The notes under the pieces were generated by a model that saw nothing but the letters and a program-made list of their open reading frames with translations, ran no database searches and was not told the DNA's origin. Shown piece by piece: positions 42,026 through 51,251 of a DNA stretch of 64,000 bases (within the stretch, counting starts at the first letter, position 1; every line of letters starts with the position of its first letter). The translations under genes and the position numbers were made by a program. Location: the NCBI RefSeq assembly GCF_052068095.1, contig NZ_JBQHDG010000023.1, forward strand, positions 62,001-126,000. Direction: 5' to 3'. The stretch is from Phytohabitans sp052068095. GTDB taxonomy: Bacteria > Actinomycetota > Actinomycetes > Mycobacteriales > Micromonosporaceae.

Positions 42026-43119
42026 CGTGGGCAGTCGTCGGCCGGTGGTCGGTCGGGATCTGGGTTCGGCTCCGGTTCGGGTGGCCAGGTGAACTCCTCG
42101 CACGGGAACATGGCACCCGGTAGGTCGGCCAGGTGGGGGTGGACGCGGCGGTATTGGCTGCGGGGGATCCGGCCCAGCAGCAGCGCGTCACCGACCGCGA
42201 TCCGCGGAGTGATGGTGTGCGGGATGTGTTCCAGGCGCAGCGGACGCGGCAGGACGCCGCTGTCGGCCAGGAGGTGTCCGATGTAGATGGTGGAGCGGAA
42301 ACGGGCGACGGCCGCGGTGAGCGGGTCGATGTCGACGCCGTCGACGCTGGCCAGGATCCGCCGCGCCGCCTCGACCGGCGACCGGGCTGGGCCGCCGATG
42401 ACCGGTGGCCGGCCACTTGTCGAGCGGCTGCTGAGGGTGCCGGTGGTCCACCATTGCCACAGGTAGTCGATGGCCCGGATCAGGAAGTGGCCGGTGCCGC
42501 AGGCCGGGTCGATGGTGCGCACGAGGTGTTCGTCGCGGAAGCTGTCGACGGCGGGGATAAGGCTCAGGTCCAGGATCAGGTCGGCGACCCAGGACGGAGT
42601 TTGGACCAGGGCATTGCCGGCGCGCAGGTGGTCGTGCAGGACTGGGAGCAGGTCACCGACCGGCCAGCCGCTGATCGATCCGGGTGTGGTGTCGGTGGCC
42701 GGGTAGGCCAGGCTGGGCGCCTGGTTGGCCCACCAGTCGATCAGGCGGGTGCACGCCGCTGGGCTGGGCAGGCCGGCCCACAGGGCCGGCTGGTAGGCGG
42801 GATGGATCAGCCATTGGGTGCCGGGGTGAACGGCCAGTTGCTCGAAGGCGCGGCCGAGCCAGAGCGCGCCGCTGGCCGGGGTGCGGACCAGGCCGGTGGG
42901 GGAACGGCGTAACAGCGGCCGCACCAGGTCGTGGTCCTCGGCCCAGACGACTACGCAGGAGGTGTAGACCCAGGCGGCGGCGACCGCCCGCCGCGCGTCG
43001 TCGATCGCCGAGGCGACGCAGGTGCTGTTGGGTTTGAGTGAGACCGTCGCGGCGAGCGCGTCGACCTGCTGTTGCAGCTGTCGCCGGAAGGCCCGGTCCA
43101 TTGCCGGGTTCACAGTCAT
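42022..43119 (-). CDS. N6-adenine DNA methylase-like protein lacking the NPPY motif
   Basis: 365 residues from ATG at 43119. Residues 1-195 resemble the helical region before type I/IIG methylase domains (VAAAWVYTSCVVVWAEDHDL, then LVQTPSWVADLILDLSLIPA). Motif I is IDPACGTGHFLIRAIDYLW (203-221), and GVDIDPLTAAVARFRST (261-277) is the acidic motif. After GDALLLGRIPRSQYRRV, where a DNA methylase should show the catalytic NPPY, the protein instead ends in a Pro-rich tail. It can probably bind SAM but not methylate adenine in the usual way. It is a regulator or a relic. Confidence 0.75.
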   Translation of the reverse strand: MTVNPAMDRAFRRQLQQQVDALAATVSLKPNSTCVASAIDDARRAVAAAWVYTSCVVVWAEDHDLVRPLLRRSPTGLVRTPASGALWLGRAFEQLAVHPGTQWLIHPAYQPALWAGLPSPAACTRLIDWWANQAPSLAYPATDTTPGSISGWPVGDLLPVLHDHLRAGNALVQTPSWVADLILDLSLIPAVDSFRDEHLVRTIDPACGTGHFLIRAIDYLWQWWTTGTLSSRSTSGRPPVIGGPARSPVEAARRILASVDGVDIDPLTAAVARFRSTIYIGHLLADSGVLPRPLRLEHIPHTITPRIAVGDALLLGRIPRSQYRRVHPHLADLPGAMFPCEEFTWPPEPEPNPDPDRPPADDCPR

Positions 43120-43263
43120 GGCTACTCCTGTCGAAGAACATGCGAAACGCCACCCGGTCTAGGTGGCACCAAATGGGAGCGGTCCCCGCCCTGACCGCCC
43201 CGCCGGGCGCGATTGCGGCGGGCGTCGGAGGGCTTGTGGCGGTAAGCGTGAACGACCCTGGAT

Positions 43264-43700
43264 CTACTGACCGGTGCGCAGGGTGAGCGCTTCAGCGACG
43301 TGGTCGCGTTCTGGCTGGTCCCGGCCGTGGATGTCCGCCATGGTCCAGGCCAGCAGCAGGACGCGTGTCGCCCCCCGGTGCGGTCAGGACGTCGTCCACC
43401 GCGGCCGCCAACGGCGCCAGTTCGGTGCGCCGCTGACGGGTCATGCTGGCCTGCACCGCTTCGATGGGCGCCTCCCGGTTGCAGGTGACCGTTGGGTCTG
43501 CCAGCGTGGCGTCGTCCGGGCCCGCGCGACGCGGGCGGCGACCGTGGCGGTCGATTCGCCCGCGGTGGGCAGCTGCTGCGGTGGCAGGCTGACCTGGATG
43601 GCTACCCGGTCCAGCAGCGGGTTCAGGCGGGCCAGGTAGCGGCGGCGGCGTACAGGTACAGGCGTCGGGGTCCGGGCACGGGCAAGTGTGGCTGGCCAAA
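43264..43700 (-). pseudogene. C-terminal remnant of a ComM/YifB Mg-chelatase-like gene
   Basis: Three frames together give the end of a ComM-family protein: HTCPCPDPDACTC (the Cys-rich segment), then RRRYLARLNPLLDRVAIQVS, then GESTATVAARVARAR, and at the end LLLAWTMADIHGRDQPERDH, then VAEALTLRTG before a TAG at 43266-43264. These match the conserved RYxxRxSGPLLDRID, SAxVRxRVxxAR and LADLxGRDxPxxxxxxEAL stretches. The AAA+ part (Walker A/B) is missing and at least two frameshifts are needed. The gene is dead. ComM normally sits next to dprA, which here lies about 5 kb upstream in transcription order. Confidence 0.75.
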
Positions 43701-43816
43701 CCCCGGCGCCAACCGATGCGGACCTACGGCAAACGAAGCGTTCACATTGACGTGCATTCGATGCGCCGGTGACGTCCACAGTGGAGCTCCAAGGATTGGC
43801 GGGCCGACCGTCCTGG

Positions 43817-44377
43817 TCAGGGCGTCGACCTGACTTGACCAGCAGGTCGGCCTGCCTTTGCGGCTGCGGGCTTCTCGTGCCAGGGCAGCAGCGTGGCCAG
43901 GGTCCGTTTGTCCCGGATCAGTGGCGCGAGTCGGCGAGCCTGAAGCAGCAGGTTCGCGGCGACCAGGTCCGCGTGCGGTCGGGCAAGGCTGAAGCCCATG
44001 GCTTCACGCAGCCAGAGCGTTGCTTCGGTCCAGGAGTAGAAGCGGGTGTCGCAGCCGGGATTGACGGGGGGTGGGAAGCCGCCGGGCCCTTGCTGGCCAA
44101 TCGACCAGAGCCGGACGATCTCCCGCGATCGGCCGATCCGAGCGCCGATGTCGGCAAGGGTGACCCAGTCGTCAGCACAGACTCGAACCGGGACGAGGTC
44201 AAGGGATTCCAGGTCGTTGATGGCGGACACGATGGCCGCGGCGAAGGTGTCGGCTGTGCGCGCCACCGATACGGCTTGCTGGCTAGCTGTTATGTCCGGG
44301 CAGACGGCCGCGATGGCGTCTGCCTGCGACCGCTCTACCGGACGGCCGAGGATCAGGCCAAAGCGGTACAGCGCCAT
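43817..44377 (-). CDS. AlpA/MerR-like DNA-binding protein
   Basis: 186 residues from ATG at 44377 with GGGAG eight bases upstream. The middle contains a winged-HTH start: DWVTLADIGARIGRSREIVR, then LWSIGQQGPGGFPPPVNPG, then FYSWTEATLWLREA (about residues 89-137), the pattern of excisionase/AlpA-like proteins that recognise DNA with a MerR-type HTH. The N-terminal 85 residues and basic C-terminus have no recognised domain. It probably regulates the element's genes. Confidence 0.7.
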   Translation of the reverse strand: MALYRFGLILGRPVERSQADAIAAVCPDITASQQAVSVARTADTFAAAIVSAINDLESLDLVPVRVCADDWVTLADIGARIGRSREIVRLWSIGQQGPGGFPPPVNPGCDTRFYSWTEATLWLREAMGFSLARPHADLVAANLLLQARRLAPLIRDKRTLATLLPWHEKPAAAKAGRPAGQVRSTP

Positions 44378-44552
44378 CGAGACTCCCTTCCACCGAGGCG
44401 AGCGCCTAGCGATCAGATGTGAGAACGCCTGGCTGGCCAGTTCCGAAGGCCCCGGCCGTCCGGCCGCGACGCCACTGTGGACAGTGTTGTCGTGGGGCGT
44501 CGTGCGTGCCCGGCCTCAGCCAGGCCGCTAGGGCTCGCCGGTATGATCAATG

Positions 44553-45626
44553 TCAGTCGGGGTCGCTACCGCTTTCGTCGTCCCAGTCGCCGGGCGGCAG
44601 GCCGCTACGCAGGAGTTCGTGCAGGGCGTGGGCGAACGGGTAGCGGGGATCGGCGGTGAGCGCGCGGTTGATCGCGACATTTGCTAGGGCGCCGTTGCCG
44701 AGCCGCCAGGCGGTGAACGCCAAGAGGCTGGCCGGTGCGGGCACCAGTGGGGTCGGTGCGCGGCGGGTCAGGTCGATCCACATGCGCAGATGTTCCGGGG
44801 TCGGGCGGATGTGCTCCCACGCGTGCTCGCGTACTCGCGGGTGGTGCAGCAGCAGCAGGAGCCGCGCGGCGTCGTGATCGTTTAGCCGGTCGCCGTGTTC
44901 GTATTGGCTGATCGCCTCGTTGGCGGTCTGGCGGCCCCACTGCTGTATGACCTCGTCGGCGGCGGCGATCCAGGATCGCGCAGGCGTGGGTTCGTCGTTC
45001 TCGGTCATGCGGTGCTTGACCGTTTCGGCGAGCCGGATGCTCATCTGGTCGTGGACGTCGTCGACCACCTGAGCCATGGCGTGGCGGGCGGCTTCATCCA
45101 GGGGTTCCAGTTGGGCGGCGAGGGTGGCCCGGTTCGGTAGGGCCACGAGGCCGGCGACGGTGGCGTGCGCGGCCATGACGCTGTCGTCGATGGTGAGGCG
45201 GCCGCCGTGCCGCGGCGGCGCGTCAGGCTGGTCCGGTTGGTAGATGAAGAACTGGTTGCCGGCAACGCGGAGCAGATCAGCGACCGGCAAGCCGATCGAG
45301 GTGATGGTCGAGGCCGCCTGGACCAGTACCGGGTCGGCTTGTTCCGCTGTCCCGTATCCGACGGCGATCACGCTGGTCAGGCCCTGCCGGCCGATCACCC
45401 GGGTGACGTCGTCGACAAGATTCTGAATGTCGGAGGCGGTGCTGCCGGCGGGGGGAAGGTCAGCGCGTACGGCAAACACAACCTTCATGCCGCGAACGCC
45501 AAGGCACACCAGGCTGGCCTTTGGGGTGAAGCCGACCAGATACGGCACGATGGCCAACAGGTCGGCGCAGGTGCGGGCCGGTGGAAGCTGAGACTCCAGC
45601 TCCGGCCGAAAGTTGTCACTGGACAT
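44553..45626 (-). CDS. DUF4192-family protein
   Basis: 357 residues from ATG at 45626. The DUF4192 signature is at the N-terminus: ADLLAIVPYLVGFTPKASLV, then CLGVRGMKVVFAVRADLP. Later parts include HAWEHIRPTPEHLRMWIDLT, a Pro-containing stretch, and SLLAFTAWRLGNGALANVAI with a final LHELLRSGLPPGDWD. This family is confined to actinobacteria and common in integrative elements and chromosomes. Biochemical function unknown. Soluble and complete. It is separated from neighbours by about 175 and 470 bases, so it may have its own promoter. Confidence 0.85.
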   Translation of the reverse strand: MSSDNFRPELESQLPPARTCADLLAIVPYLVGFTPKASLVCLGVRGMKVVFAVRADLPPAGSTASDIQNLVDDVTRVIGRQGLTSVIAVGYGTAEQADPVLVQAASTITSIGLPVADLLRVAGNQFFIYQPDQPDAPPRHGGRLTIDDSVMAAHATVAGLVALPNRATLAAQLEPLDEAARHAMAQVVDDVHDQMSIRLAETVKHRMTENDEPTPARSWIAAADEVIQQWGRQTANEAISQYEHGDRLNDHDAARLLLLLHHPRVREHAWEHIRPTPEHLRMWIDLTRRAPTPLVPAPASLLAFTAWRLGNGALANVAINRALTADPRYPFAHALHELLRSGLPPGDWDDESGSDPD

Positions 45627-46094
45627 GTACGCTCCCTGTTGAGGGCTGGATGGGCTTGTGCTGGCGAAGGCCGCTCAGAATGAGCGGCGCGGGTTCAACG
45701 GAGGAGCTCCACACGGGCGTGTCCACAACGGACGCCGAAGCCGGCTGCGTTGTCGCAGCAGACTCAGCGTGGGATCCGACGATCGGCGCGACAGTGTGCG
45801 GTGCAGGAAGCAGGCCGTCACGTGCCGTGGTCGCGTGTTGCCGACCACGCCCGCCCGGAGGCCGGCCGTGGTGGTGACGGGATGCCGGCACGGCTTGCCG
45901 GACTGGCGGTGGTGGTGCCCGCGCTGCGCAAGTGCCAGCCGGGGCTAGGCCGTGCTGCCTCGGTGATTTTCCGGCCGGCCGCCGTCGCCAGGTCAAGGCG
46001 GTGGCCCACGGTGGCGGCACCGATTGTCGAGACGGCAGCCGTCACGTCGTCGACGCGTTCCCGGCTATTGTTTGCGGTGTCTGTGCGCCAGCGG
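45627..46094. other. Intergenic, no gene seen
   Basis: 468 bases between two minus-strand genes. The only coding-like piece is a plus-strand CRHGLPDWRWWCPRC near 45880-45925, without a start. No clear promoter or terminator. Confidence 0.35.
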
Positions 46095-47426
46095 CTAGTA
46101 GACGGCCGGTAGTGTGGCCGCCAGTGCCGCTGTTTTGGTGGCGGTGCGGAACATCGCGACGGCGTTCTCCGGGATGGCGGCTATACCGGTCGCCGCTTCC
46201 TGGTCGGTGAACGGCAGTCTCGCGTGTGGACCGACGCGGAACGCGGGAAGGCTGTAGTGCTGGCTGGCGACGACGTTCTCGTCGGCGGTTTCGTAGTCGT
46301 CGAATGCGCCTTGGTCGAGTCCGGGCATGGTCGTCTCCCGGTTGCCGGTGCACAGCACGACCAGGTCGTAGCTGCGGCCGTCGATGAGTACCGCGCCGGG
46401 CAGGGCGATGGGAAAGGCGCGCCGATTGACCACGGTCAGCAGCCGGCCGGGCTTGAGGTAGCGGCCGATCCCCTGGTATCGGCCGCGGATGGTCTGCTGC
46501 CACCGTTCGCAGGTGGTCGGCAGGTCTTCGGCGTACCAGTCGATGCGGTCCACGCTGTCCAAGGCCGCGGCGGCCATCGGCGGTTGCGGCGCGATGCCCA
46601 GGAACGACTCGACCGCGCATTTGCCGGCGTCGCCGCCGCCGACAACCGCGACTCGACGCATACCCCGTAGCGGCCACAGGCGGGCCATCCGTTGCATGAA
46701 CTGTGGGAAGGTGAGAATCGTTGTGCCATTGGCGATGTTCTGGTCGGCCGGGTCACCCACGCCGCGCGCGTCGATGATTCGACCGGCGAACAGCGGACTG
46801 CGGTCGGCGATCTCGATCTGCGCCCCGCTGCCGTCCCGGGAAACCGCCAGGACGTTGGCGTTGGTCAACACGTCGGCGAACTGCGCCAGAGCGACCCGGA
46901 TCACGAACGCCATGTCGGTGTTCGGCTGGTACTCCACCATGGACACGTTCGCGGCTTGGATCAGCCCGCCGGGCAGGAAGTTCAGGGCTGCCCCTTGGTC
47001 ACCGGCCAACCCCGCGGCGCCGGCACGGTTACGCGAGTTCAAGAAAAACGTCGGCCGTGCGGTCATCGCGAACGTGCCACCGACGCGCTCGTTGCGTTCC
47101 AAGACCAACGGTTTCGGGTAGCCGCTCAAGACACGAGTTGCGGCGTAGACAGCGGCGTGGAAGCCGCTGCCGATGATGACCTCACGAGCGATGCTGCTGG
47201 AGCTGAGGGTATCCGTCTGACGCGGCTCGTCCGACCAGTAGGCGTCCAGCGCCTGGTCGGCGATATCGCGGCCATACGGGTCCAGGGCGATACCGGTGAG
47301 CTTGGCCTGCAACGGGTTGGGGAACTCCGATTCCCGTTCCGTCATCGCCCGCAGGCCCGTCGAGGCGATCGGGTTCTGTACGACGGCGGCGAGAACGGAC
47401 TCGATCTGCGCGGACGGCTCGAACAT
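46095..47426 (-). CDS. FAD/NAD(P)-binding oxidoreductase
   Basis: 443 residues from ATG at 47426 with GAGAGGA upstream. The extra 37 upstream codons are not coding-like. First Rossmann site REVIIGSGFHAAVYAATRVL (about 79-98) binds FAD, and ERVGGTFAM follows as the usual GG turn. A second dinucleotide fold begins RRVAVVGGGDAGKCAVESFL (about 255-274) for NAD(P)H. DLVVLCTGNRETTMPGLDQG is the ATG-like motif near the C-terminus. Layout is like flavin monooxygenases or thioredoxin-reductase-like oxidases. No redox partner or substrate gene is nearby. An enzyme like this is unusual among DNA-related genes. Confidence 0.8.
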   Translation of the reverse strand: MFEPSAQIESVLAAVVQNPIASTGLRAMTERESEFPNPLQAKLTGIALDPYGRDIADQALDAYWSDEPRQTDTLSSSSIAREVIIGSGFHAAVYAATRVLSGYPKPLVLERNERVGGTFAMTARPTFFLNSRNRAGAAGLAGDQGAALNFLPGGLIQAANVSMVEYQPNTDMAFVIRVALAQFADVLTNANVLAVSRDGSGAQIEIADRSPLFAGRIIDARGVGDPADQNIANGTTILTFPQFMQRMARLWPLRGMRRVAVVGGGDAGKCAVESFLGIAPQPPMAAAALDSVDRIDWYAEDLPTTCERWQQTIRGRYQGIGRYLKPGRLLTVVNRRAFPIALPGAVLIDGRSYDLVVLCTGNRETTMPGLDQGAFDDYETADENVVASQHYSLPAFRVGPHARLPFTDQEAATGIAAIPENAVAMFRTATKTAALAATLPAVY

Positions 47427-47699
47427 GAGGCCCGCATCCTCTCTGCGCTGGCCGGCGCCGCGCCGAGCCGCGCACCACCCAGGGCAAACCCCGGGGTTGG
47501 CGCCAGGCAAGATCAACGCGGCCCCGGACGGGGTCAAAGGGTGGGATGGGTGGGCTCGACGGTCAGCTAAACCCGATGGGGTAGTGGATCGTGCCCGGGC
47601 GGATGCGCGCGCACAACCGGCGGCCGAGCAGGGTGCCGGGACTGGTTCAGGTGAACGGGGGCCGCATGCTGCGACGGCGACGCGCCGGTGGCGGTCGCG

Positions 47700-48218
47700 T
47701 TAGGCGCCGACCGGCAGCCGGCGGATGCGCAGCGGCGGGATCCGCCGCCATGAGGCGGCCAGGGTGTCGGACTGCGCGGGGTGGGCGACGACGTCGTAGT
47801 CCCGGATCCAGACCGTGTACCAGTCCTCGGCCGGCGCACCCATCCGCAGCAGTTGGTCGTCGCTGACCGCAATGCCAGCCAAGGCCGGGGGTTGGCGAGG
47901 CCGGTGGCGGTCGCGGCGCCCGGCCAGCATGGGACAGGCCCGAGCGCTGTACGCGGCGCAAGGCGGACAAACCCCAGGCTCAGCGGTGCACTGGTAGGCG
48001 AAATCCGAGTGCCGGGCGAACAGCACGGTCCGATCGCCGAGCCTCTGGCCGCAGACCTGGCAGCGGCGGCCGTGCAGGAACCGGTACTGCGCCAGATCAC
48101 TGATCTTGCCGAACAGTGGCACACCAGTGCGGCTGACCGGGGTGATCTGGGGAACGACCAGCCCGCCTACGCAGTGCGATCCGGCCAGATGTTGCGGGAT
48201 GTCAGGTGTGCGGGTCAT
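47700..48218 (-). CDS. Zinc-ribbon-like hypothetical protein linked to dprA
   Basis: 172 residues from ATG at 48218, overlapping the dprA stop (ATGA). RRCQVCGQRLGD (about 51-62) and GVCPPCAAYSARACPML (about 82-98) supply Cys pairs for one metal site. The C-terminal part, AEDWYTVWIRDYDVVAHP, is beta-rich. Actinobacterial relatives are sometimes mislabelled in databases as cell-envelope proteins, but nothing here supports an envelope role. Function unknown. Coupling to dprA suggests a role in DNA handling. Confidence 0.65.
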   Translation of the reverse strand: MTRTPDIPQHLAGSHCVGGLVVPQITPVSRTGVPLFGKISDLAQYRFLHGRRCQVCGQRLGDRTVLFARHSDFAYQCTAEPGVCPPCAAYSARACPMLAGRRDRHRPRQPPALAGIAVSDDQLLRMGAPAEDWYTVWIRDYDVVAHPAQSDTLAASWRRIPPLRIRRLPVGA

Positions 48219-49156
48219 CGGGGTTCTTCCGCCGGTGGGCTACTGGCTGGCCACGGGATGCGGCGTAGGTCGGCGACGATGTCGTCGACGCCGGTGACCA
48301 GACGGGCATGCGGCTGCGCGCGTAGCAGTTCGTGGCAGCCTGCGGACATCGCCGACGTGATCGGGCCGGGCACCACCCTGCAAGGCCGGCCTGCTTCGAG
48401 GGCGTGGTGGGCAACGCCTAACGCGTCGCTGCGCAAGGACGCTTCGACCACGACGGTGCCGGCGGTTAACGCCGCCACCAAGGCCAGGTTGGTCTTGACC
48501 CGTTCCCGGGTTAGTTGGGCCCCGGCGGGCCAGGCGCTCAGCAGCAGTCCCCGGTCGGCGAGCTGGCTGAACAGGTTTGCGTGCGCGGCGGGGTGGATCT
48601 GGTCCAGGCCATGCGGCAGGACCGCGACAGCACCGCCGCTACCGGTGCCGGTGCCGGCGGCGAGGGCCGCGCGGAGGGCGGCGCCGTCGACGCCCAGCGC
48701 CGGCGTGGACACCACCGTCCACGTCCGGTCGGTGAGGCGGAACGCGAGATCGGCGGCCACGTTTTGGCCGTAGCTGGTGGCGGCTCGCGACCCGACGACG
48801 GTGACCGACGTCGCCGGCTGCGGGATGGGGGCTGGCCCGTGCGCCCACAGGCACACCGGTTGCCAGCCGCCCAGATCGGCGAGGCCGGCCGGCCAGTCCT
48901 TGTCCTGCGGGATGACCACCCGCCAGCCGGCGCGTTCCGCGTCGGCGCGCGCAGCCCGCGCCTGCACCCACAGCCGGGATGCAGGCATGTTCCGCAGCCC
49001 GGCCCGGACCGCGACCGACCCTTACCCGGAGAACAACATGTCCACCATCTCGGTCGCGCCGCGCGTGGGCAGGAACTGCTGCACGAACGGGTTGCCCGGT
49101 TCACACAGCCAACCGAGGGTCGCCCGCGCCGTCCGTTCGTCGTGGAATTCGTCCAT
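48215..49156 (-). pseudogene. dprA: DprA-like DNA-processing protein with an in-frame stop
   Basis: The reading from ATG at 49156 (DERTARATLGWLCEPGNPFV, then RGATEMVDMLFSG) meets TAA at 49024-49022. It then continues in the same frame with SVAVRAGLRNMPASRLWV and the Rossmann domain: VTVVGSRAATSYGQNVAADL, VSTPALGVDGAALRAAL, LLLSAWPAGAQLTRERVKTN, VEASLRSDALGVAHHALEAG, VVPGPITSAMSAGCHELLR. The full length would be about 313 residues. Translation could restart at ATG 48988, giving 257 residues that keep the ssDNA-binding domain. DprA loads RecA on incoming single strands. The segment equivalent to GGARGID is divergent (STPALGVD). Confidence 0.75.
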
Positions 49157-49515
49157 CAGGCCACCTCCGCAGCGAGATCTTCCAGGCCGGCGGTAGGGGC
49201 CGCGGCCAGGTCGGGTTCGGTGCGGTCGCCGCCCGTATGGTCGGCGGCTGGATCCATTTCGTCGGGTGGGGTCAGGTCGGTCAGGATCCGCCTGGCCACC
49301 CGCAGGACCGTTTCGGCGCACTGCTGGACCAGGTCGAGGTCGCCGTCGGCCCAGCCGAACACGTAGGCGTCGGAGTAGGCCGCACTGTCTAGCCCCAGGG
49401 CGCGCAGCACGATGTGCGCGACACTTTCCGCCTCGGTCTCGAACCGGCCGCGGTGCAAGTCCTGGCCGGAGGCGTCATCGAGGTGCCCGCAGCGGATGTG
49501 CGCCAGTTCTTTTCT
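49156..49515 (-). pseudogene. ImmA/IrrE-like metallopeptidase fragment
   Basis: Minus-strand reading gives KELAHIRCGHL, then ETEAESVAHIVLRALGLDSA, then YVFGWADGDLDLVQQCAE and an acidic tail. Intact relatives read HELAHIRCxHL with the E-x-E-A-E-S-V helix as the third ligand. Here the first His of HExxH is Lys and everything before it is replaced by unrelated sequence (upstream to 49701). The fragment is thus catalytically dead and 5'-truncated. Its stop overlaps the dprA ATG by one base, showing the original operon order. Confidence 0.65.
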
Positions 49516-49709
49516 GCACCAGATGGGCGGATCGTTTGGTCGTGCTGGCGATGGCATGGAGATCGGCGACCGGCGAACGGCCGTGACGCCTTGCCGGGGA
49601 TGCCGATCGTGATGGGCTATGGCTTTCGGTTCATCTGATTGATGTCTGTCTAGGTCCACGTGCGGACGGCCGACGTTTGGCCAATGGTAAGGGGTTCGCA
49701 TGATCCTCG

Positions 49710-50930
49710 TTAGCGACGGACAAGGGTGAGCAGACGCCGGTGGGCGCGGCTCTTGAGGTCGTCGTTGCTGCCTTCGAGGACGGCGGTGGCGCGAGCTGCG
49801 AGGTTGTTGCCCCGCAGTGAGCCGGTCGGGCGGATCGTTTGCTTCCAGTCGGCGTACTCGGTTAGCGCGCGTTCGGCGGCGTATGCCGTGGTTCCCAGCT
49901 GTGCGGCGTTAGCGGTGTAGAGGTCGATCAGCTCGTCGGTTCGCCGCCCGTGGCTGTTCTTGGTGCGAGTGGACGCGTCGTCGGCCGGTGGCTGCCACAG
50001 GTCGTCGACGACGCGGCGGTATTCCCCCAATGCCAGATCGGTGCGCGCCAAAGCCTCTTCCTCAGCAGCGAACTGGTCGAAATACGTAACGGAGAGGCCG
50101 AGCGTGCGGCGGGCTTCCTCGATCCGGTCGCGGGCGTTGCGGGTGTGCCGCACTCCCCAGCGGGTGATGGCGTCGCGGAGCGCGAACCGTTCGGTGTTGC
50201 GGCATACCGGCCGCCATGGGGTGACAACCACGTGGAACAAGCTGGACCCGTCGTGGCTGTTGAGCGCCACGATGAACGGAATGATCTGGTCAGCCACGCC
50301 TGCCGCGTCGATGGTTACGGTGTGGGGCAGGCGCATGCTGATGAACACCTTCCGCCCGTCGCGGACCGCGCCGGCGGACTCCCAGATCACGTCGCGACGG
50401 TCGACGAGGTCTTGCAGGAACGCGAACCCGTCGCGGTTTTGCAGCACTTCGTACTTGCTTCCGACGACACCGAGGCCAGCGCCGGTGTCCTGGCGCACTG
50501 TGACGAACTGCTCGGACAACACCCGGTGCGGGCCGGTGAGGCTGTTGCGGAACTCGACCGGTCGGCGCACCACGTCGAAGTCGATACCGCCAAGCTTGAG
50601 TACGTCCTCGATGTCGCTGATGCCGCCGGGCACGATGTTGCCTAGCTGGTGCCAGGCGGGCACGCTGCTGTAGAGGGCGACTTGGCCGCGGCTGGTGTCC
50701 AGGCCGTGCTGCGGCAGGATCTGTCCATCCTGTTGCTGGATCAGGACTTCGCCGTTGTCCCAGCTGCCGGGGTCGTTGACTCGGAACCGGCCGTTCCCGA
50801 GGGGGATGAGTTTGCCGTTGGCGACGCGGGCGTCGAAGTCAGCCTGCCTCGCGTTGGCGGCTTGGATCTGGTCGGCGCGTTCGGCGGCGAACGCCGCGTT
50901 GACGTCGCCTGGTTGTGCGGTGCTGGACAT
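49710..50930 (-). CDS. DUF932 (phage/plasmid-type) protein
   Basis: 406 residues from ATG at 50930 behind GGAAGGAG. DUF932 signatures: PAWHQLGNIVPGGISDIEDV, YEVLQNRDGFAFLQDLVDRR, VRDGRKVFISMRLPHTVTID, and PWRPVCRNTERFALRDA near the centre. The C-terminal 120 residues are helical. DUF932 proteins are found in phages, plasmids and integrative elements. Their function is not established, though some lie near recombination or defence genes. It is the first minus-strand gene of the block, 322 bases from the divergent DUF4238 gene. Confidence 0.85.
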   Translation of the reverse strand: MSSTAQPGDVNAAFAAERADQIQAANARQADFDARVANGKLIPLGNGRFRVNDPGSWDNGEVLIQQQDGQILPQHGLDTSRGQVALYSSVPAWHQLGNIVPGGISDIEDVLKLGGIDFDVVRRPVEFRNSLTGPHRVLSEQFVTVRQDTGAGLGVVGSKYEVLQNRDGFAFLQDLVDRRDVIWESAGAVRDGRKVFISMRLPHTVTIDAAGVADQIIPFIVALNSHDGSSLFHVVVTPWRPVCRNTERFALRDAITRWGVRHTRNARDRIEEARRTLGLSVTYFDQFAAEEEALARTDLALGEYRRVVDDLWQPPADDASTRTKNSHGRRTDELIDLYTANAAQLGTTAYAAERALTEYADWKQTIRPTGSLRGNNLAARATAVLEGSNDDLKSRAHRRLLTLVRR

Positions 50931-51240
50931 GGGTGGTGCTCCTTCCGGGTATGTGGACCCGGGCGCCCTGATGGCGTCCCGGGTGTGGTGCCGAACCGGA
51001 ACGCCCCTTGGGCGCGTGTTATGGGATCGACCAGCCGCGGCGACGCCGGGTCAACAGCGACGCCCTGGAGTTGGCCGTTTGGGCTGTCGGCGAGCAGAAC
51101 CAGCGAGTTCGGGCACGGCGGGGCCGCCGGCTAGATTTGGGATTGCTGGCCTGACGAGATCGGGTGCGGATCGGACAGACGTTGATCGGGCAGGCTATGT
51201 CAGTAGTTGCCACCTGGCACGCGCCGGACTGCAGAAACCG

Positions 51241-51246
51241 TATAAT
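51241..51246 (+). promoter_or_regulatory. TATAAT -10 element for the DUF4238 gene
   Basis: A perfect TATAAT, with five bases between it and the GTG start. Transcription would then begin at or next to the start codon, giving a leaderless mRNA, as is common in actinobacteria. No good -35 at the right spacing. The other 300 bases of 50931-51240 show no gene. Confidence 0.45.
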
Positions 51247-51251
51247 GAGGT

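Noticed and set aside
42022..50930. A complete restriction-modification or BREX system
   Set aside because: The methylase-like protein lacks the catalytic motif and there is no restriction, specificity or BREX component gene in the block.
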